Shown here: positions 14,948 through 23,319 of the stretch, piece after piece | How the letters are laid out: each line of letters starts with the position of its first letter | Numbering within the stretch: position 1 is the stretch's first letter | NCBI GenBank assembly: GCA_017548445.1 | Contig: JAFYZZ010000016.1 | Location: 1-56,137 of the forward strand | Length of the DNA: 56,137 nt | Reading direction: 5' to 3' | Source of the DNA: Bacteroidales bacterium | GTDB lineage: Bacteria; Bacteroidota; Bacteroidia; Bacteroidales; UBA932 | The notes under the pieces: model-generated | Databases searched by the model: none | What the model saw: the letters and a program-made list of their open reading frames with translations, nothing else | What the model was told of the DNA's origin: nothing | Translations under genes and position numbers: made by a program

Positions 14948-16597
14948 ATGAAGGAGTTCGAGATAGTCTGTCCGCTTACGCGCGAGCCGCGCCTCAAGGA
15001 AATCGAGGCCAAGGCCGGCGGGATGAAATGGGTGCTGAAGAAGCGTTCCGTCGACGCCCGCAAGGAGCCCGTGTGGCGCTACCAGTACGAAGCCTACGGT
15101 CCCGGCGAGGAGTATGTTCCCTATGAGCTTCCGGAGTACCGCGACGTGCACGGGGCCGAGCCGGTCGTCATCGTCGGCGCGGGTCCTGCCGGGCTGTTCG
15201 CGGCGCTCAAGCTGCTCACCCTCGGGCTCCGGCCCGTGATCTTGGAGCGGGGCAGGGACGTGCACGCCCGCAAGTTCGATATGGCGAAGCTTTCGCGCGA
15301 CGGCATCGTGGATCCGGATTCGAATTATTGCTATGGCGAGGGTGGCGCCGGCGCCTTCTCCGACGGCAAGTTGTATACGCGTTCTACCAAGCGGGGCGAT
15401 CTGCGGGAGGTGCTGCATCAGCTGGTGAAGTTCGGGGCCTCGAAGGACATCCTCATCGACGCCCATCCGCATATCGGCTCCGACAAGTTGCCCGTCGTCG
15501 TCGAAAATATCCGTAATTTCATTGTGGACCACGGTGGCGAGTATCATTTCAATTCAAAAGTAATCTCTATCTCCGCCTCAGCTTCGTTGCGCGGTAGCCA
15601 GCCTCTTCAGACTTCCGGCTGCGCCGGACCCCTCCCACCGCAAAGCGGCGGGCCCCTCCCTCTTACGAGCCGAGGGTGGCTACGGTCTGAAGAGGCTGCT
15701 GCCGTCTCCACTACGCCGGCGGAGATGTGCGTGATGACCGCAGACGGGAAGGAGTACCGGGCAAAGAAGGTAATCCTGGCGACGGGCCATTCGGCGAGGG
15801 ATATCTATGAGATGCTGGACGCGATGGGCGGGGCACTGGAAGCCAAGGGCTTCGCGATGGGCGTCCGCGTGGAGCATCCGCAGGAGAAGATCAACTGGTG
15901 CCAGTACCACGGGCAGTGGAAGCCGGGCGTGCCGGCGGCGGAATACTCCTTCGTCGAACAGGTGGACGGCCGCGGCGTCTTCTCCTTCTGTATGTGCCCC
16001 GGCGGCATCCTGGTGCCTTCTTCCACCGAAGACCGCACCGTCGTGCTGAACGGGATGTCCAACTCCGGCCGCAGCGGCAAGTTCGCCAACGCCGGCGTGG
16101 TGGTCCAGATCGAACCGGAGGACGTGCCGGGCGACGGCCCCTTCCGGCTGATGGACTTCCAGCACGAGGTGGAACGCCGGATGTACGACTACGCCCAGGG
16201 GCAGGGCGCGACGAACCCAATGGCCGCGCCGGCCCAGCGGATGGAAGATTTCTGCCTGGGGAAGGTGTCCAAGACGATGCCGCCCACCAGCTACCATCCC
16301 GGCGTAGTGAGCGCCCCGCTGCACGAACTGCTGCCGCCGATGGTGGCGAAGCGCCTGCAGAAGGCCTTCCCGCGCGTGAAGATGCGCAACTACTACACGA
16401 ACGCGGCGCTCCTTCTGGGGGTGGAGTCCCGCACATCCTCTCCGGTGCGCGTCCCGCGCGACCCGGAAACCCTCGAATACGTCTCCCTGCCGGGTATCTT
16501 CCCGTGCGGCGAAGGCGCCGGCTACTCCGGTGGCATCGTTTCCAGTGCCCTGGACGGCATCCAGGTGGCCCTCGCCGTGGCCCGTTCGCTGGAATAA
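14948..16597 (+). CDS. COG2509-type FAD-dependent oxidoreductase with an in-frame repeat insertion
   Basis: 549 aa. An N-terminal domain (residues 1-60, ending near YELPEYRD) precedes a Rossmann FAD site VVIVGAGPAGLFAALKL and the GEGGAGAFSDGKLYTR signature; VILATGHSARDIYEML and the C-terminal GEGAGYSGGI also match this uncharacterised flavoprotein family. Substrate unknown. Residues about 208-260 are not family sequence: they are encoded by a palindromic repeat (15570-15725) inserted, without breaking the frame, between a strand ending in KVISIS and the strand beginning VMTADGKEYRAKKV. That puts the extra 50 or so residues in a loop, so the enzyme may stay functional. The ATG at 14948 follows tsaD by six bases. 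Confidence 0.88.
   Translation: MKEFEIVCPLTREPRLKEIEAKAGGMKWVLKKRSVDARKEPVWRYQYEAYGPGEEYVPYELPEYRDVHGAEPVVIVGAGPAGLFAALKLLTLGLRPVILERGRDVHARKFDMAKLSRDGIVDPDSNYCYGEGGAGAFSDGKLYTRSTKRGDLREVLHQLVKFGASKDILIDAHPHIGSDKLPVVVENIRNFIVDHGGEYHFNSKVISISASASLRGSQPLQTSGCAGPLPPQSGGPLPLTSRGWLRSEEAAAVSTTPAEMCVMTADGKEYRAKKVILATGHSARDIYEMLDAMGGALEAKGFAMGVRVEHPQEKINWCQYHGQWKPGVPAAEYSFVEQVDGRGVFSFCMCPGGILVPSSTEDRTVVLNGMSNSGRSGKFANAGVVVQIEPEDVPGDGPFRLMDFQHEVERRMYDYAQGQGATNPMAAPAQRMEDFCLGKVSKTMPPTSYHPGVVSAPLHELLPPMVAKRLQKAFPRVKMRNYYTNAALLLGVESRTSSPVRVPRDPETLEYVSLPGIFPCGEGAGYSGGIVSSALDGIQVALAVARSLE
15570..15725 (-). repeat. Palindromic repeat element, copy A, inside a gene
   Basis: The inner arms 15593-15612 and 15685-15703 are complementary over AGCCTCTTCAGAC plus flanking bases, and weaker complementarity (TCTCCGCC at 15570-15577 with GGCGGAGA at 15718-15725) extends it to 156 bp, exactly 52 codons. 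Read on the reverse strand, the core 15613-15684 matches copies B (27641-27712) and D (47525-47594): GTAGCCACCCTCGGC, then a GAGGG run, CCGC and GCGGTGGG. No stop occurs in the host frame. Confidence 0.8.
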
Positions 16598-16625
16598 CGG
16601 GGTTGCAAATTTGCAACAACTGTTG

Positions 16626-16633
16626 TATTTTTG
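16626..16633 (+). promoter_or_regulatory. -7 box for the Na/Pi cotransporter gene
   Basis: TATTTTTG, matching TAnnTTTG, 21 bases before the ATG at 16655. Confidence 0.55.
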
Positions 16634-16654
16634 TATAATCCTAAATCCTCGTTT

Positions 16655-18337
16655 ATGCTGATCGTCTTGAAACTGCTCGGGTCCATCGCCCTGCTGATCT
16701 ACGGAATGAAGGTGATGAGCGAGGCCCTGCAGAAAATGGCAGGCCCGCAGCTGCGTCACCTGCTGGGCGCGATGACCACGAACCGCTTCACCGGCGTCGC
16801 CACCGGCGCACTGGTCACGGTGGCTGTCCAGTCCTCCGCCGCCACCACGGTGATGACCGTGTCGTTCGTGAATGCGGCGCTGCTGTCCCTCAGCCAGGCC
16901 ATCTCGGTGATTATGGGCGCGAACATCGGTACCACGATGAGCGCCTGGATTATGTCGGCGGGCTTCTCTTTCAACGTCGCCAACCTGGTCTGGCCGGCCT
17001 TCCTGATCGGCATCATCCTGATCCAGCTGGGCAAGCACCGGTATGCCGGCGACTTCCTCTTCGGCCTGTCCTTCCTGCTCTTCGCGCTGGGAATGCTGCG
17101 GCAGACGGGCATCGAGATGGATCTTGCGAGCCGTCCGGCCGTCGTGGCCTTCTTCGACAGTTTCCCCACCAACTACTGGACCGTCCTGCTGTTCCTGCTC
17201 ATCGGCACGATTCTCACGGCCCTTGTGCAAAGCTCCGCGGCCCTGATGGCCATCACGATGGTGCTGTGCTCCACGGGCGCCATCACCATCTACCAGGGTA
17301 TCGCCCTCGTGATGGGCGAGAACATCGGTACCACCCTGACGGCGAACCTGGCGGCGCTCAGCGCCAACGTGCAGGCGCGCCGCACGGCCCTTGCGCACCT
17401 GGTTTTCAATGTGTTCGGCGTGCTGTGGGTGCTGGTGGCCTTCTTCCCGTTCGTCCGCCTGGTCTGCCGGATCGTGGGCATCGACCCGTCCGCCGAGAGC
17501 GTGGATCCGATGCGCCTGACCTTTGCGCTGGCTACCTTCCACACGGGATTCAACCTCATCAACACGGCCGTGCTGATCGGCTTCATCCCGCAGATCGAGA
17601 AGCTGGTGTGTTCGCTCATCAAGCCGCGCAAGTCCGAGGAAGAGGACGAATTCCGCCTGAAATACATCCGGGGCGGTATTATGAAGACGCCGGAAATCTC
17701 CATCCTGCAGGCGCAGAAGGAGATCGCCACCTTCGGTGTGCGTATGCAGCGTATGTTCGGAATGGTGCGGGACCTGTATGCCCTGGAGGATGAGGACGCC
17801 TTCCAGAAGTTGTTCGAGCGAATCAAGAAATACGAGGACATCAGCGACCGGATGGAGAACGAGATCGGTAGCTACCTCGGCCAGGTGGCCGATGCGCACC
17901 TGTCCGACGAGTCGAAGGAGAAGATCCGCGCGATGCTGCGCCAGATCGGCGAGTTGGAATCCATCGGCGACGGCTGCTTCAACCTCGCCCGCGTGCTGCG
18001 TCGCAAGCGCGACAACAAGATCGTCTTCACGCAGGCACAGGAAGATGGAGTCGCCCGGATGGAGTCCCTGGTGGACGAGTCCCTGACCCGGATGAACGAG
18101 ATGCTTGCCGGGCGCCGGGAAGACTACGACATTTCCCTTTCCCAGGATATCGAAGCGCGGATCAACGTCTGCCGCAACGAGCTCAGGCAGCAGAATATGG
18201 AGAGCCTGGACAACCGGGAGTACGACTACGACAACGGTACCGTGTTCATCGATCTGGTGAACGAGTTCGAAAAGACGGGCGACTATGTCATCAACGTGGC
18301 CGAGGCCCGTCTGGAACCCGTCTTCATCGCCCGATGA
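16655..18337 (+). CDS. Na+/phosphate cotransporter family protein with PhoU-like tail
   Basis: 560 aa. The NptA/YjbB-type inner-membrane transporter has two inverted Na_Pi_cotrans repeats: VQSSAATTVMTVSF and GANIGTTMSA in the first, VQSSAALMAITMV and GENIGTTLTA in the second. The QSSA motifs are the family signature. About eight hydrophobic segments fill residues 1-330. The remaining C-terminal part is helical and charged with two PhoU-like stretches, suggesting regulation by phosphate status. It probably moves inorganic phosphate; direction (uptake or, like YjbB, export) is not evident. Start at 16655 chosen downstream of the -7 box. No pst or pho genes nearby. Confidence 0.92.
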   Translation: MLIVLKLLGSIALLIYGMKVMSEALQKMAGPQLRHLLGAMTTNRFTGVATGALVTVAVQSSAATTVMTVSFVNAALLSLSQAISVIMGANIGTTMSAWIMSAGFSFNVANLVWPAFLIGIILIQLGKHRYAGDFLFGLSFLLFALGMLRQTGIEMDLASRPAVVAFFDSFPTNYWTVLLFLLIGTILTALVQSSAALMAITMVLCSTGAITIYQGIALVMGENIGTTLTANLAALSANVQARRTALAHLVFNVFGVLWVLVAFFPFVRLVCRIVGIDPSAESVDPMRLTFALATFHTGFNLINTAVLIGFIPQIEKLVCSLIKPRKSEEEDEFRLKYIRGGIMKTPEISILQAQKEIATFGVRMQRMFGMVRDLYALEDEDAFQKLFERIKKYEDISDRMENEIGSYLGQVADAHLSDESKEKIRAMLRQIGELESIGDGCFNLARVLRRKRDNKIVFTQAQEDGVARMESLVDESLTRMNEMLAGRREDYDISLSQDIEARINVCRNELRQQNMESLDNREYDYDNGTVFIDLVNEFEKTGDYVINVAEARLEPVFIAR

Positions 18338-18348
18338 TGCTTTTTTAA

Positions 18349-19617
18349 ATGAAGATTTGCGTAGGACTTTCCGGGGGTGTGGACTCCAGCGTGGCCGCCC
18401 TGCTGCTCAAGCGGCAGGGGTATGACGTGTTCGCGATGTTTATGCAGAACTGGCACGACACGGAGGGTACGCTGCACGGCGACTGCGAGTGGGAGGAGGA
18501 CCGGTTCGTGGCCGAGATGGTGGCTCGCAAGATCGGCATTCCCTTCTATTTCATCGACTTGAGCGAACAGTACCGGCAGCGCGTGGTGGACTATATGTTC
18601 GACGAATATGCCCGCGGGCGCACGCCCAATCCGGACGTGCTCTGCAACCGCGAGATCAAGTTCGACGCCTTCCTGGAGGCCGCCCGGCGCCTGGGGGCGG
18701 ATTACGTGGCCACGGGGCATTACTGCCGGAAGGAGGCCCTGTCGGACGGGACCTTCCGCATCCTGGAAGGCAGCGACCCCAACAAGGACCAGAGCTATTT
18801 CCTCTGCCAGCTCAATCAGGAGCAGCTGTCCAGGGCCCTCTTTCCCATCGGGGACCTGCTGAAGCCGGAGGTGCGGCGCCTCGCCAAGGAGGCGGACCTG
18901 CCTTCCGCCGACAAGAAGGACTCGCAGGGCATCTGCTTCGTGGGCAAGGTGGATCTTCCGACCTTCCTCCAGCAGAAGCTGCAGAGCGTCGAGGGCGACG
19001 TGGTGGAGGTGTTCCCCGCATTCTACGATGATTCGGCGCAGTACGCCCGCATCCGGGAACTCCAGGACAGGGGAACGGACCTGACGGACAGCGAGTTGCT
19101 GGAGCTTTCCACGCCCATCGACTATAGCGGCATCCGTTTCGAGACGGAAGTCTACCGCTCGGGCAAGCACCACGTTAAAAAGACGCGCGACAAGGCGAAT
19201 CCCTGGGCACGGCGCATTGGCCGCCACGAGGGCGCGCAGTTCTACACCATCGGCCAGCGCAAGGGTCTTGGCATCGGCGGACACGCCAATCCCGTGTTCG
19301 TGATCGCGACCGACATCGGACGCAATATCATCTATGTGGGAGAGGGGGAGACGCATCCCGGCCTGCTGCGCAGCTGCCTTCGCGTAGCGCCCGACGAGAT
19401 CCACTGGATCCGGCCGTCCGAGACGATGCGAACCGGGGAACGGCGGCGCTATCGAGTGCGCATCCGCTACCGCCAGCCCCTGCAGGATGCCACGCTCCTG
19501 ATGCGGGAGAACGGCCTGTTCATCCTGTTCGACGAACCCCAGCGCGGCATCACCCCCGGCCAGTTCGCTGTCTGGTACGCCCCTGACGGCGAGATGCTCG
19601 GCAGCGGAGTGATTTAA
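18349..19617 (+). CDS. mnmA: tRNA-specific 2-thiouridylase
   Basis: 422 aa. MnmA activates U34 of Lys, Glu and Gln tRNAs with ATP and installs sulfur. PP-loop GLSGGVDSSVA at residues 7-17; catalytic cysteines C99 (in NPDVLCNREIKF) and C196 (in SQGICFVGK); substrate region ATGHYC; YTIGQRKGLGIGG near residue 299. It is about 55 residues longer than typical MnmA because a segment at residues 220-288 (with HHVKKTRDKANPWARR) is inserted before the conserved G-x-H-x-G strand. I believe similar insertions occur in other Bacteroidetes MnmA proteins but cannot verify it. It follows the transporter gene by 11 bases and is closed by its own terminator. Confidence 0.96.
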   Translation: MKICVGLSGGVDSSVAALLLKRQGYDVFAMFMQNWHDTEGTLHGDCEWEEDRFVAEMVARKIGIPFYFIDLSEQYRQRVVDYMFDEYARGRTPNPDVLCNREIKFDAFLEAARRLGADYVATGHYCRKEALSDGTFRILEGSDPNKDQSYFLCQLNQEQLSRALFPIGDLLKPEVRRLAKEADLPSADKKDSQGICFVGKVDLPTFLQQKLQSVEGDVVEVFPAFYDDSAQYARIRELQDRGTDLTDSELLELSTPIDYSGIRFETEVYRSGKHHVKKTRDKANPWARRIGRHEGAQFYTIGQRKGLGIGGHANPVFVIATDIGRNIIYVGEGETHPGLLRSCLRVAPDEIHWIRPSETMRTGERRRYRVRIRYRQPLQDATLLMRENGLFILFDEPQRGITPGQFAVWYAPDGEMLGSGVI

Positions 19618-19620
19618 TCT

Positions 19621-19645
19621 GATGCCGGCGGCGGCATCCTTTTCC
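19621..19645 (+). terminator. Rho-independent terminator after mnmA
   Basis: Stem GATGCCG (19621-19627) with CGGCATC (19632-19638), followed by CTTTTCC and further T-rich sequence. Confidence 0.7.
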
Positions 19646-19656
19646 GTATTTTTTTG

Positions 19657-19664
19657 TAAATTTG
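19657..19664 (+). promoter_or_regulatory. -7 box for the fak-plsX-acpP operon
   Basis: TAAATTTG, perfect match to TAnnTTTG, about 40 bases before the ATG at 19704; it follows the mnmA terminator and so starts a separate transcript. Confidence 0.65.
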
Positions 19665-19703
19665 CACGATGTGCAGTTGTAAGCACGTGTGCGAACCAGA
19701 CCT

Positions 19704-21299
19704 ATGACTGATAATCTTGACGGAGCCCGGTACCTGCAGATGATCCGCGGCGGCGTGGCGGTCCTGAACGCCCGGCGCCAACAGATCAACGACCTCAACG
19801 TCTTTCCCATTCCGGACGGGGACACGGGCGACAATATGTATATGACCTTGGAAGCGGGTCTCTCCGCTTCCGGAGAATCTCTTTCGGACGTGGCGTCCTC
19901 CGCTGCAAAGGGGATGCTGATGGGTGCCCGGGGCAATTCCGGCGTCATCCTGTCCCGTATTTTCGCGGGCATCGCCAAGGGGCTGGAAGGCTGCCGGACG
20001 GCCGATGCCGGAACATTCGGCCGGGCGATGGAACTGGGCGTGAAGGAGTCGTACGGGGCCGTGTCAGAGCCCGTGGAGGGAACCATCCTGACCGTTTTCC
20101 GCGAAGGTGTGAAGGCCGCCGGCGGCAGCCGCGACCTCGACGAATACTTCGCTCTGCTGGTGTCTGCGATGGACCTCGCGCTGGAGCGCACCCCCGAGCA
20201 GCTGCCCGTATTGAAACAGGCCGGGGTGGTGGACAGCGGTGGAGCCGGCCTGCTCGCCATCGCCGAAGGAATGCGGGACGGCCTGGCCGGTCAGGTGGAA
20301 GACGTGCCCGCGGGAGCCGCGCCGGAAAGCAGGAAGGTGGATCTGGACCTCTTCACGGAGGACAGCACGCTGGAATTCGGTTACTGCACGGAGTTCCTGC
20401 TGCGCCTGCAGCGCGCCAAGGTGGACCTGGATGCCTTCGACGAGCGCGTCCTGTCCGACTGGCTCGCCGCGCACGGCGAATCGCTGGTCTTCTTCCGCGA
20501 GGGGAGCATCATCAAGGTGCACTTGCACACCTTCACCCCCGGCGAGATCCTAAATCACTGCCAGCAGTACGGCGAGTTCCTGACCGTCAAGATTGAGAAT
20601 ATGACCCTGCAGCACCACGAGAACCATATGGAGAGCCGCCTTCCGAAGGTGCGCAAGGCCTTCGGCATGGTGGCGGTGGCCTCGGGCGGGGGGCTCACGG
20701 AGGCCTTTCGCGAACTCGGCGCCGACGAGGTGATCGAGGGCGGGCAGACGATGAATCCGCCCGTGCAGCGTTTTCTGGAGGCGTTCGACCGCGTGGCTGC
20801 GGAGCACATCTTCGTGTTTCCGGACAACGCGAACATCCTGCTCACCGCGCAGCAGGCCGCGGAGGTTTATGACAAGGCCGACATCCGAGTCATCCCGGCA
20901 AAAAGTATCGGGGAAGGCTATTACGCCCTGGCGAACCTGGACACTTCCTCCGGCGATGCCGCCGCCATCGCGGATGAACTTTCTACCGCCGCGGGCGGGG
21001 TGGTGACGGGGATGGTCTCCCGGGCCATCCGCACCACCGCGGACGTGCGGAAAGGGCAGTTCGCCGGCTTCACCGGCAAGCGCATCCTTGCCGCGGCGGA
21101 CGATGCGGAAGAGGCGCTGCAGGCCCTCTGCGAGGCCCTGTCCGCGGCTTCCTGCGACGTCATCCTGGTCTTCACGGGACAGGACGCAGTAGACCCCGAT
21201 GCCCTGCAGGCGAAGCTGCAGGCCCGCTATTCGCGCAGCGAAGTCATCGTGCGCGCAGGCGGGCAGCCCGTGTACGACTACATCCTTGTATTGTTCTAA
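19704..21299 (+). CDS. fakA: DAK2-domain fatty acid kinase FakA-like
   Basis: 531 aa. FakA phosphorylates fatty acids held by a FakB partner to give acyl-phosphate. The N-terminal DhaL/DAK2 domain shows the Mg-ATP site PIPDGDTGDNMYMT near residue 36 and GARGNSGVILSRIF near residue 80, then SGGAGLLA. A middle domain includes CTEFLLRLQ, and the C-terminal domain is DegV-like (FVFPDNANILLTAQQAAEV, then VIPAKSIGEGYYAL), as in YloV/FakA. ATG at 19704 taken; a GTG at 19689 would add five residues. The next gene encodes the DegV/FakB partner 13 bases away, which strongly supports the assignment. In Firmicutes this pathway recycles exogenous fatty acids. Confidence 0.88.
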   Translation: MTDNLDGARYLQMIRGGVAVLNARRQQINDLNVFPIPDGDTGDNMYMTLEAGLSASGESLSDVASSAAKGMLMGARGNSGVILSRIFAGIAKGLEGCRTADAGTFGRAMELGVKESYGAVSEPVEGTILTVFREGVKAAGGSRDLDEYFALLVSAMDLALERTPEQLPVLKQAGVVDSGGAGLLAIAEGMRDGLAGQVEDVPAGAAPESRKVDLDLFTEDSTLEFGYCTEFLLRLQRAKVDLDAFDERVLSDWLAAHGESLVFFREGSIIKVHLHTFTPGEILNHCQQYGEFLTVKIENMTLQHHENHMESRLPKVRKAFGMVAVASGGGLTEAFRELGADEVIEGGQTMNPPVQRFLEAFDRVAAEHIFVFPDNANILLTAQQAAEVYDKADIRVIPAKSIGEGYYALANLDTSSGDAAAIADELSTAAGGVVTGMVSRAIRTTADVRKGQFAGFTGKRILAAADDAEEALQALCEALSAASCDVILVFTGQDAVDPDALQAKLQARYSRSEVIVRAGGQPVYDYILVLF

Positions 21300-21312
21300 A
21301 CCAAACCTTGAT

Positions 21313-22182
21313 ATGTTAAGACTTTTCACCGACACCGACACCGACATCACCCCCGCCGTCGCGGCGCAGTACGGCTATCGCCTCATCAGTATGCCCTACA
21401 GCATCGACGCGAAGACCGTCTTCCCGTATGTGGACTTCGACGTCTTCGACGCGCACGCGTTCTACGACCTGCTTCGCAGCGGGGTGCTGCCCACCACCAG
21501 CGCCATCTCCAAGGAACGCTACCTCGAATACTTCGAGCCGGAATTCGCCGCGGGCAACGATATCCTGTACGTGCACTTCTCGCGGGCGATGACCAACACC
21601 TTCGTGGCGATGGACCAGGCCGTGGCCGAGCTGAAGGAGCGCTACCCCGGGCGCCGTTTCGAGGAGATTGACACCAAGGGCATCACGACCGTCAGCTATG
21701 CCGTCGTGCGCGCCGTGGGCGACCTCTTCGCGGAAGGGAAGACCCTGGACGAGGTGCTCGCCTGGGCGCAGACGGAGGTGGACCACTATGCGATGTATTT
21801 CTTCGCCGACGACCTGAAGTTCTTCCGCCGCAGCGGCCGCGTGAGCGGACTCGCCGCCACGATGGGCACCCTGATCGGCATCCGCCCCATCATCTATATG
21901 TCGCAGGAGGGGAAGATGGTCTCCTGCGGCAAGGAGAAAGGCCGCCTGAATGCGATGGAACATCTGGTGGGCAAGGTGGAGGAATTGGGCGACGAGATCA
22001 AGTCGCACCGCTTCTACGTCGGGCACACCGACGCACCGGACATCGCGCAGGAGGTGGGCCGTATGCTCAAGGAGCGCTTCGGCGACGACCTGGACATCGA
22101 GTACGTGGTGGCCAATCCCACCGCCGGCAGCCACGCGGGCCCCAACGGGGTGGCCGTCTGCTTCCACGCAAAACACCGCTAG
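21313..22182 (+). CDS. DegV-family fatty-acid-binding protein (FakB-like)
   Basis: 289 aa DegV domain. FakB proteins bind a fatty acid in a closed pocket and present its carboxylate to FakA. Matching regions: FTDTDTDITPAVA at the N-terminus, the LPTTSAIS phosphate/carboxylate-site motif, FRRSGRVSGLAATMGTLIGIRPI (conserved Arg), and SHAGPNGVAV near the C-terminus with the conserved His. The strand that usually reads SSGLSGTYQSA is here SRAMTNTFVAM, so this is a divergent subfamily. Position directly after fakA and before the acyltransferase and plsX supports a role in acyl-phosphate formation. Chain-length preference is unknown. Confidence 0.85.
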   Translation: MLRLFTDTDTDITPAVAAQYGYRLISMPYSIDAKTVFPYVDFDVFDAHAFYDLLRSGVLPTTSAISKERYLEYFEPEFAAGNDILYVHFSRAMTNTFVAMDQAVAELKERYPGRRFEEIDTKGITTVSYAVVRAVGDLFAEGKTLDEVLAWAQTEVDHYAMYFFADDLKFFRRSGRVSGLAATMGTLIGIRPIIYMSQEGKMVSCGKEKGRLNAMEHLVGKVEELGDEIKSHRFYVGHTDAPDIAQEVGRMLKERFGDDLDIEYVVANPTAGSHAGPNGVAVCFHAKHR

Positions 22183-22185
22183 CAT

Positions 22186-23319
22186 ATGATAGAAGTCAAG
22201 CAAGTTACGACGCGCCGCCAGCGGCGGGAGTTCCTGGACTTCCCGCTGGACCTGTATGCGGGCAATCCCTGCTACGTGCCGCCGCTGTATATGGACGAGC
22301 GGAAGATCTTCCGGAAAGACTACGTCTACAACGACTGCTGCCGTTCCGTCTGCTTCCTGGCCTACAGGGACGGGAAGGTGGCGGGACGCATCCAGGGTAT
22401 CGTCCAGGAAGCCGCCAACGCGAAGAACGGCCAGAAGCGGGCCCGTTTCACCCGTTACGACGTGGTGGACGACCTGGAGGTGTCCTGGGCCCTGTTCGCC
22501 GCCGTGGAGAGATGGGCGATGGAGCAGGGGATGGACACCCTCAACGGCCCGTTGGGATTCTCCGACCTGGAAAAGGAAGGCCTTATGGTCGAGGGTTTCG
22601 ACCGGCAGGCCACCTTCGAGGAAAACTACAATGCGGAGTACTACGGACGGCACCTGGAGGCGCTCGGTTTCGTGAAGGAGGCCGACTGGACGGGCTCGTT
22701 CCTCTACGGGGCGGAAAGCCCGGAGACGCTGCAGGAGCTGGAGGACCTTACCCGTTTCATCTTTCGGCGCTACAAGCTGCATTTCGGCCCGTCCAGGAGC
22801 GGAAAGGACTTCCTGAAACGCTATGCCGACGGGATTTTCGAGCTGATGGACAAGGCCTACGACGGCCTGTACGGCACCGTACCGTTCACCGACGGGATGC
22901 GCAAGCTGATGCTGGACAATTTCTCTCTCGCCATCAGCCCCAAATACACGGCCGTGGTCCTGGACGAGAACGAGCACGTCGTGTGCTTCGGCGTTGCCAT
23001 CCCGGCGCTCGCAAGCGCCTTGAAAGGCACGCGCGGCCACCTGACCCCGAAAGTGCTCTGGCGAATGCTGCGCTGCCTGCGCAAGCCCGACGCCCTGGAC
23101 CTCTGCCTGGTGGGCGTGGAGCCGGAATACCTCAACCGGGGCATCTCGGCGGCGTTTTCTTCGGCCCTGATGGGGATGCTCCGCGACAACCCGGACATCC
23201 GCTACGCGGACACGAATCTCAACCTCGAAGAGAACTGGGCCATCCAGAACCAGTGGAAGCGTTTCAAGCGCGATGAGTGCAAGCGTTTCCGTGCTTATGT
23301 CAAACCCGTGCAAGGATGA
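22186..23319 (+). CDS. GNAT-fold acyltransferase-like protein (YghO-like)
   Basis: 377 aa, cytosolic, no signal or membrane segment. The layout fits the YghO-like branch of the GNAT superfamily: an N-terminal strand-helix unit (FLDFPLDLYAGNPCYVPPLYMDER), the GRIQGI strand, TLNGPLGFSDLEKEGLMVEGF around residue 120, and the C-terminal repeat ending in YADTNLNLEENWAIQNQWKRF. Function of the branch is poorly known. From memory, a bacterial ceramide synthase (bCerS) belongs to a related GNAT-type group, and Bacteroidetes make sphingolipids; that link is only a hypothesis. It lies between fakB (three bases) and plsX (ATGA overlap), so its acyl donor may be acyl-phosphate, acyl-ACP or acyl-CoA. Confidence 0.75.
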   Translation: MIEVKQVTTRRQRREFLDFPLDLYAGNPCYVPPLYMDERKIFRKDYVYNDCCRSVCFLAYRDGKVAGRIQGIVQEAANAKNGQKRARFTRYDVVDDLEVSWALFAAVERWAMEQGMDTLNGPLGFSDLEKEGLMVEGFDRQATFEENYNAEYYGRHLEALGFVKEADWTGSFLYGAESPETLQELEDLTRFIFRRYKLHFGPSRSGKDFLKRYADGIFELMDKAYDGLYGTVPFTDGMRKLMLDNFSLAISPKYTAVVLDENEHVVCFGVAIPALASALKGTRGHLTPKVLWRMLRCLRKPDALDLCLVGVEPEYLNRGISAAFSSALMGMLRDNPDIRYADTNLNLEENWAIQNQWKRFKRDECKRFRAYVKPVQG

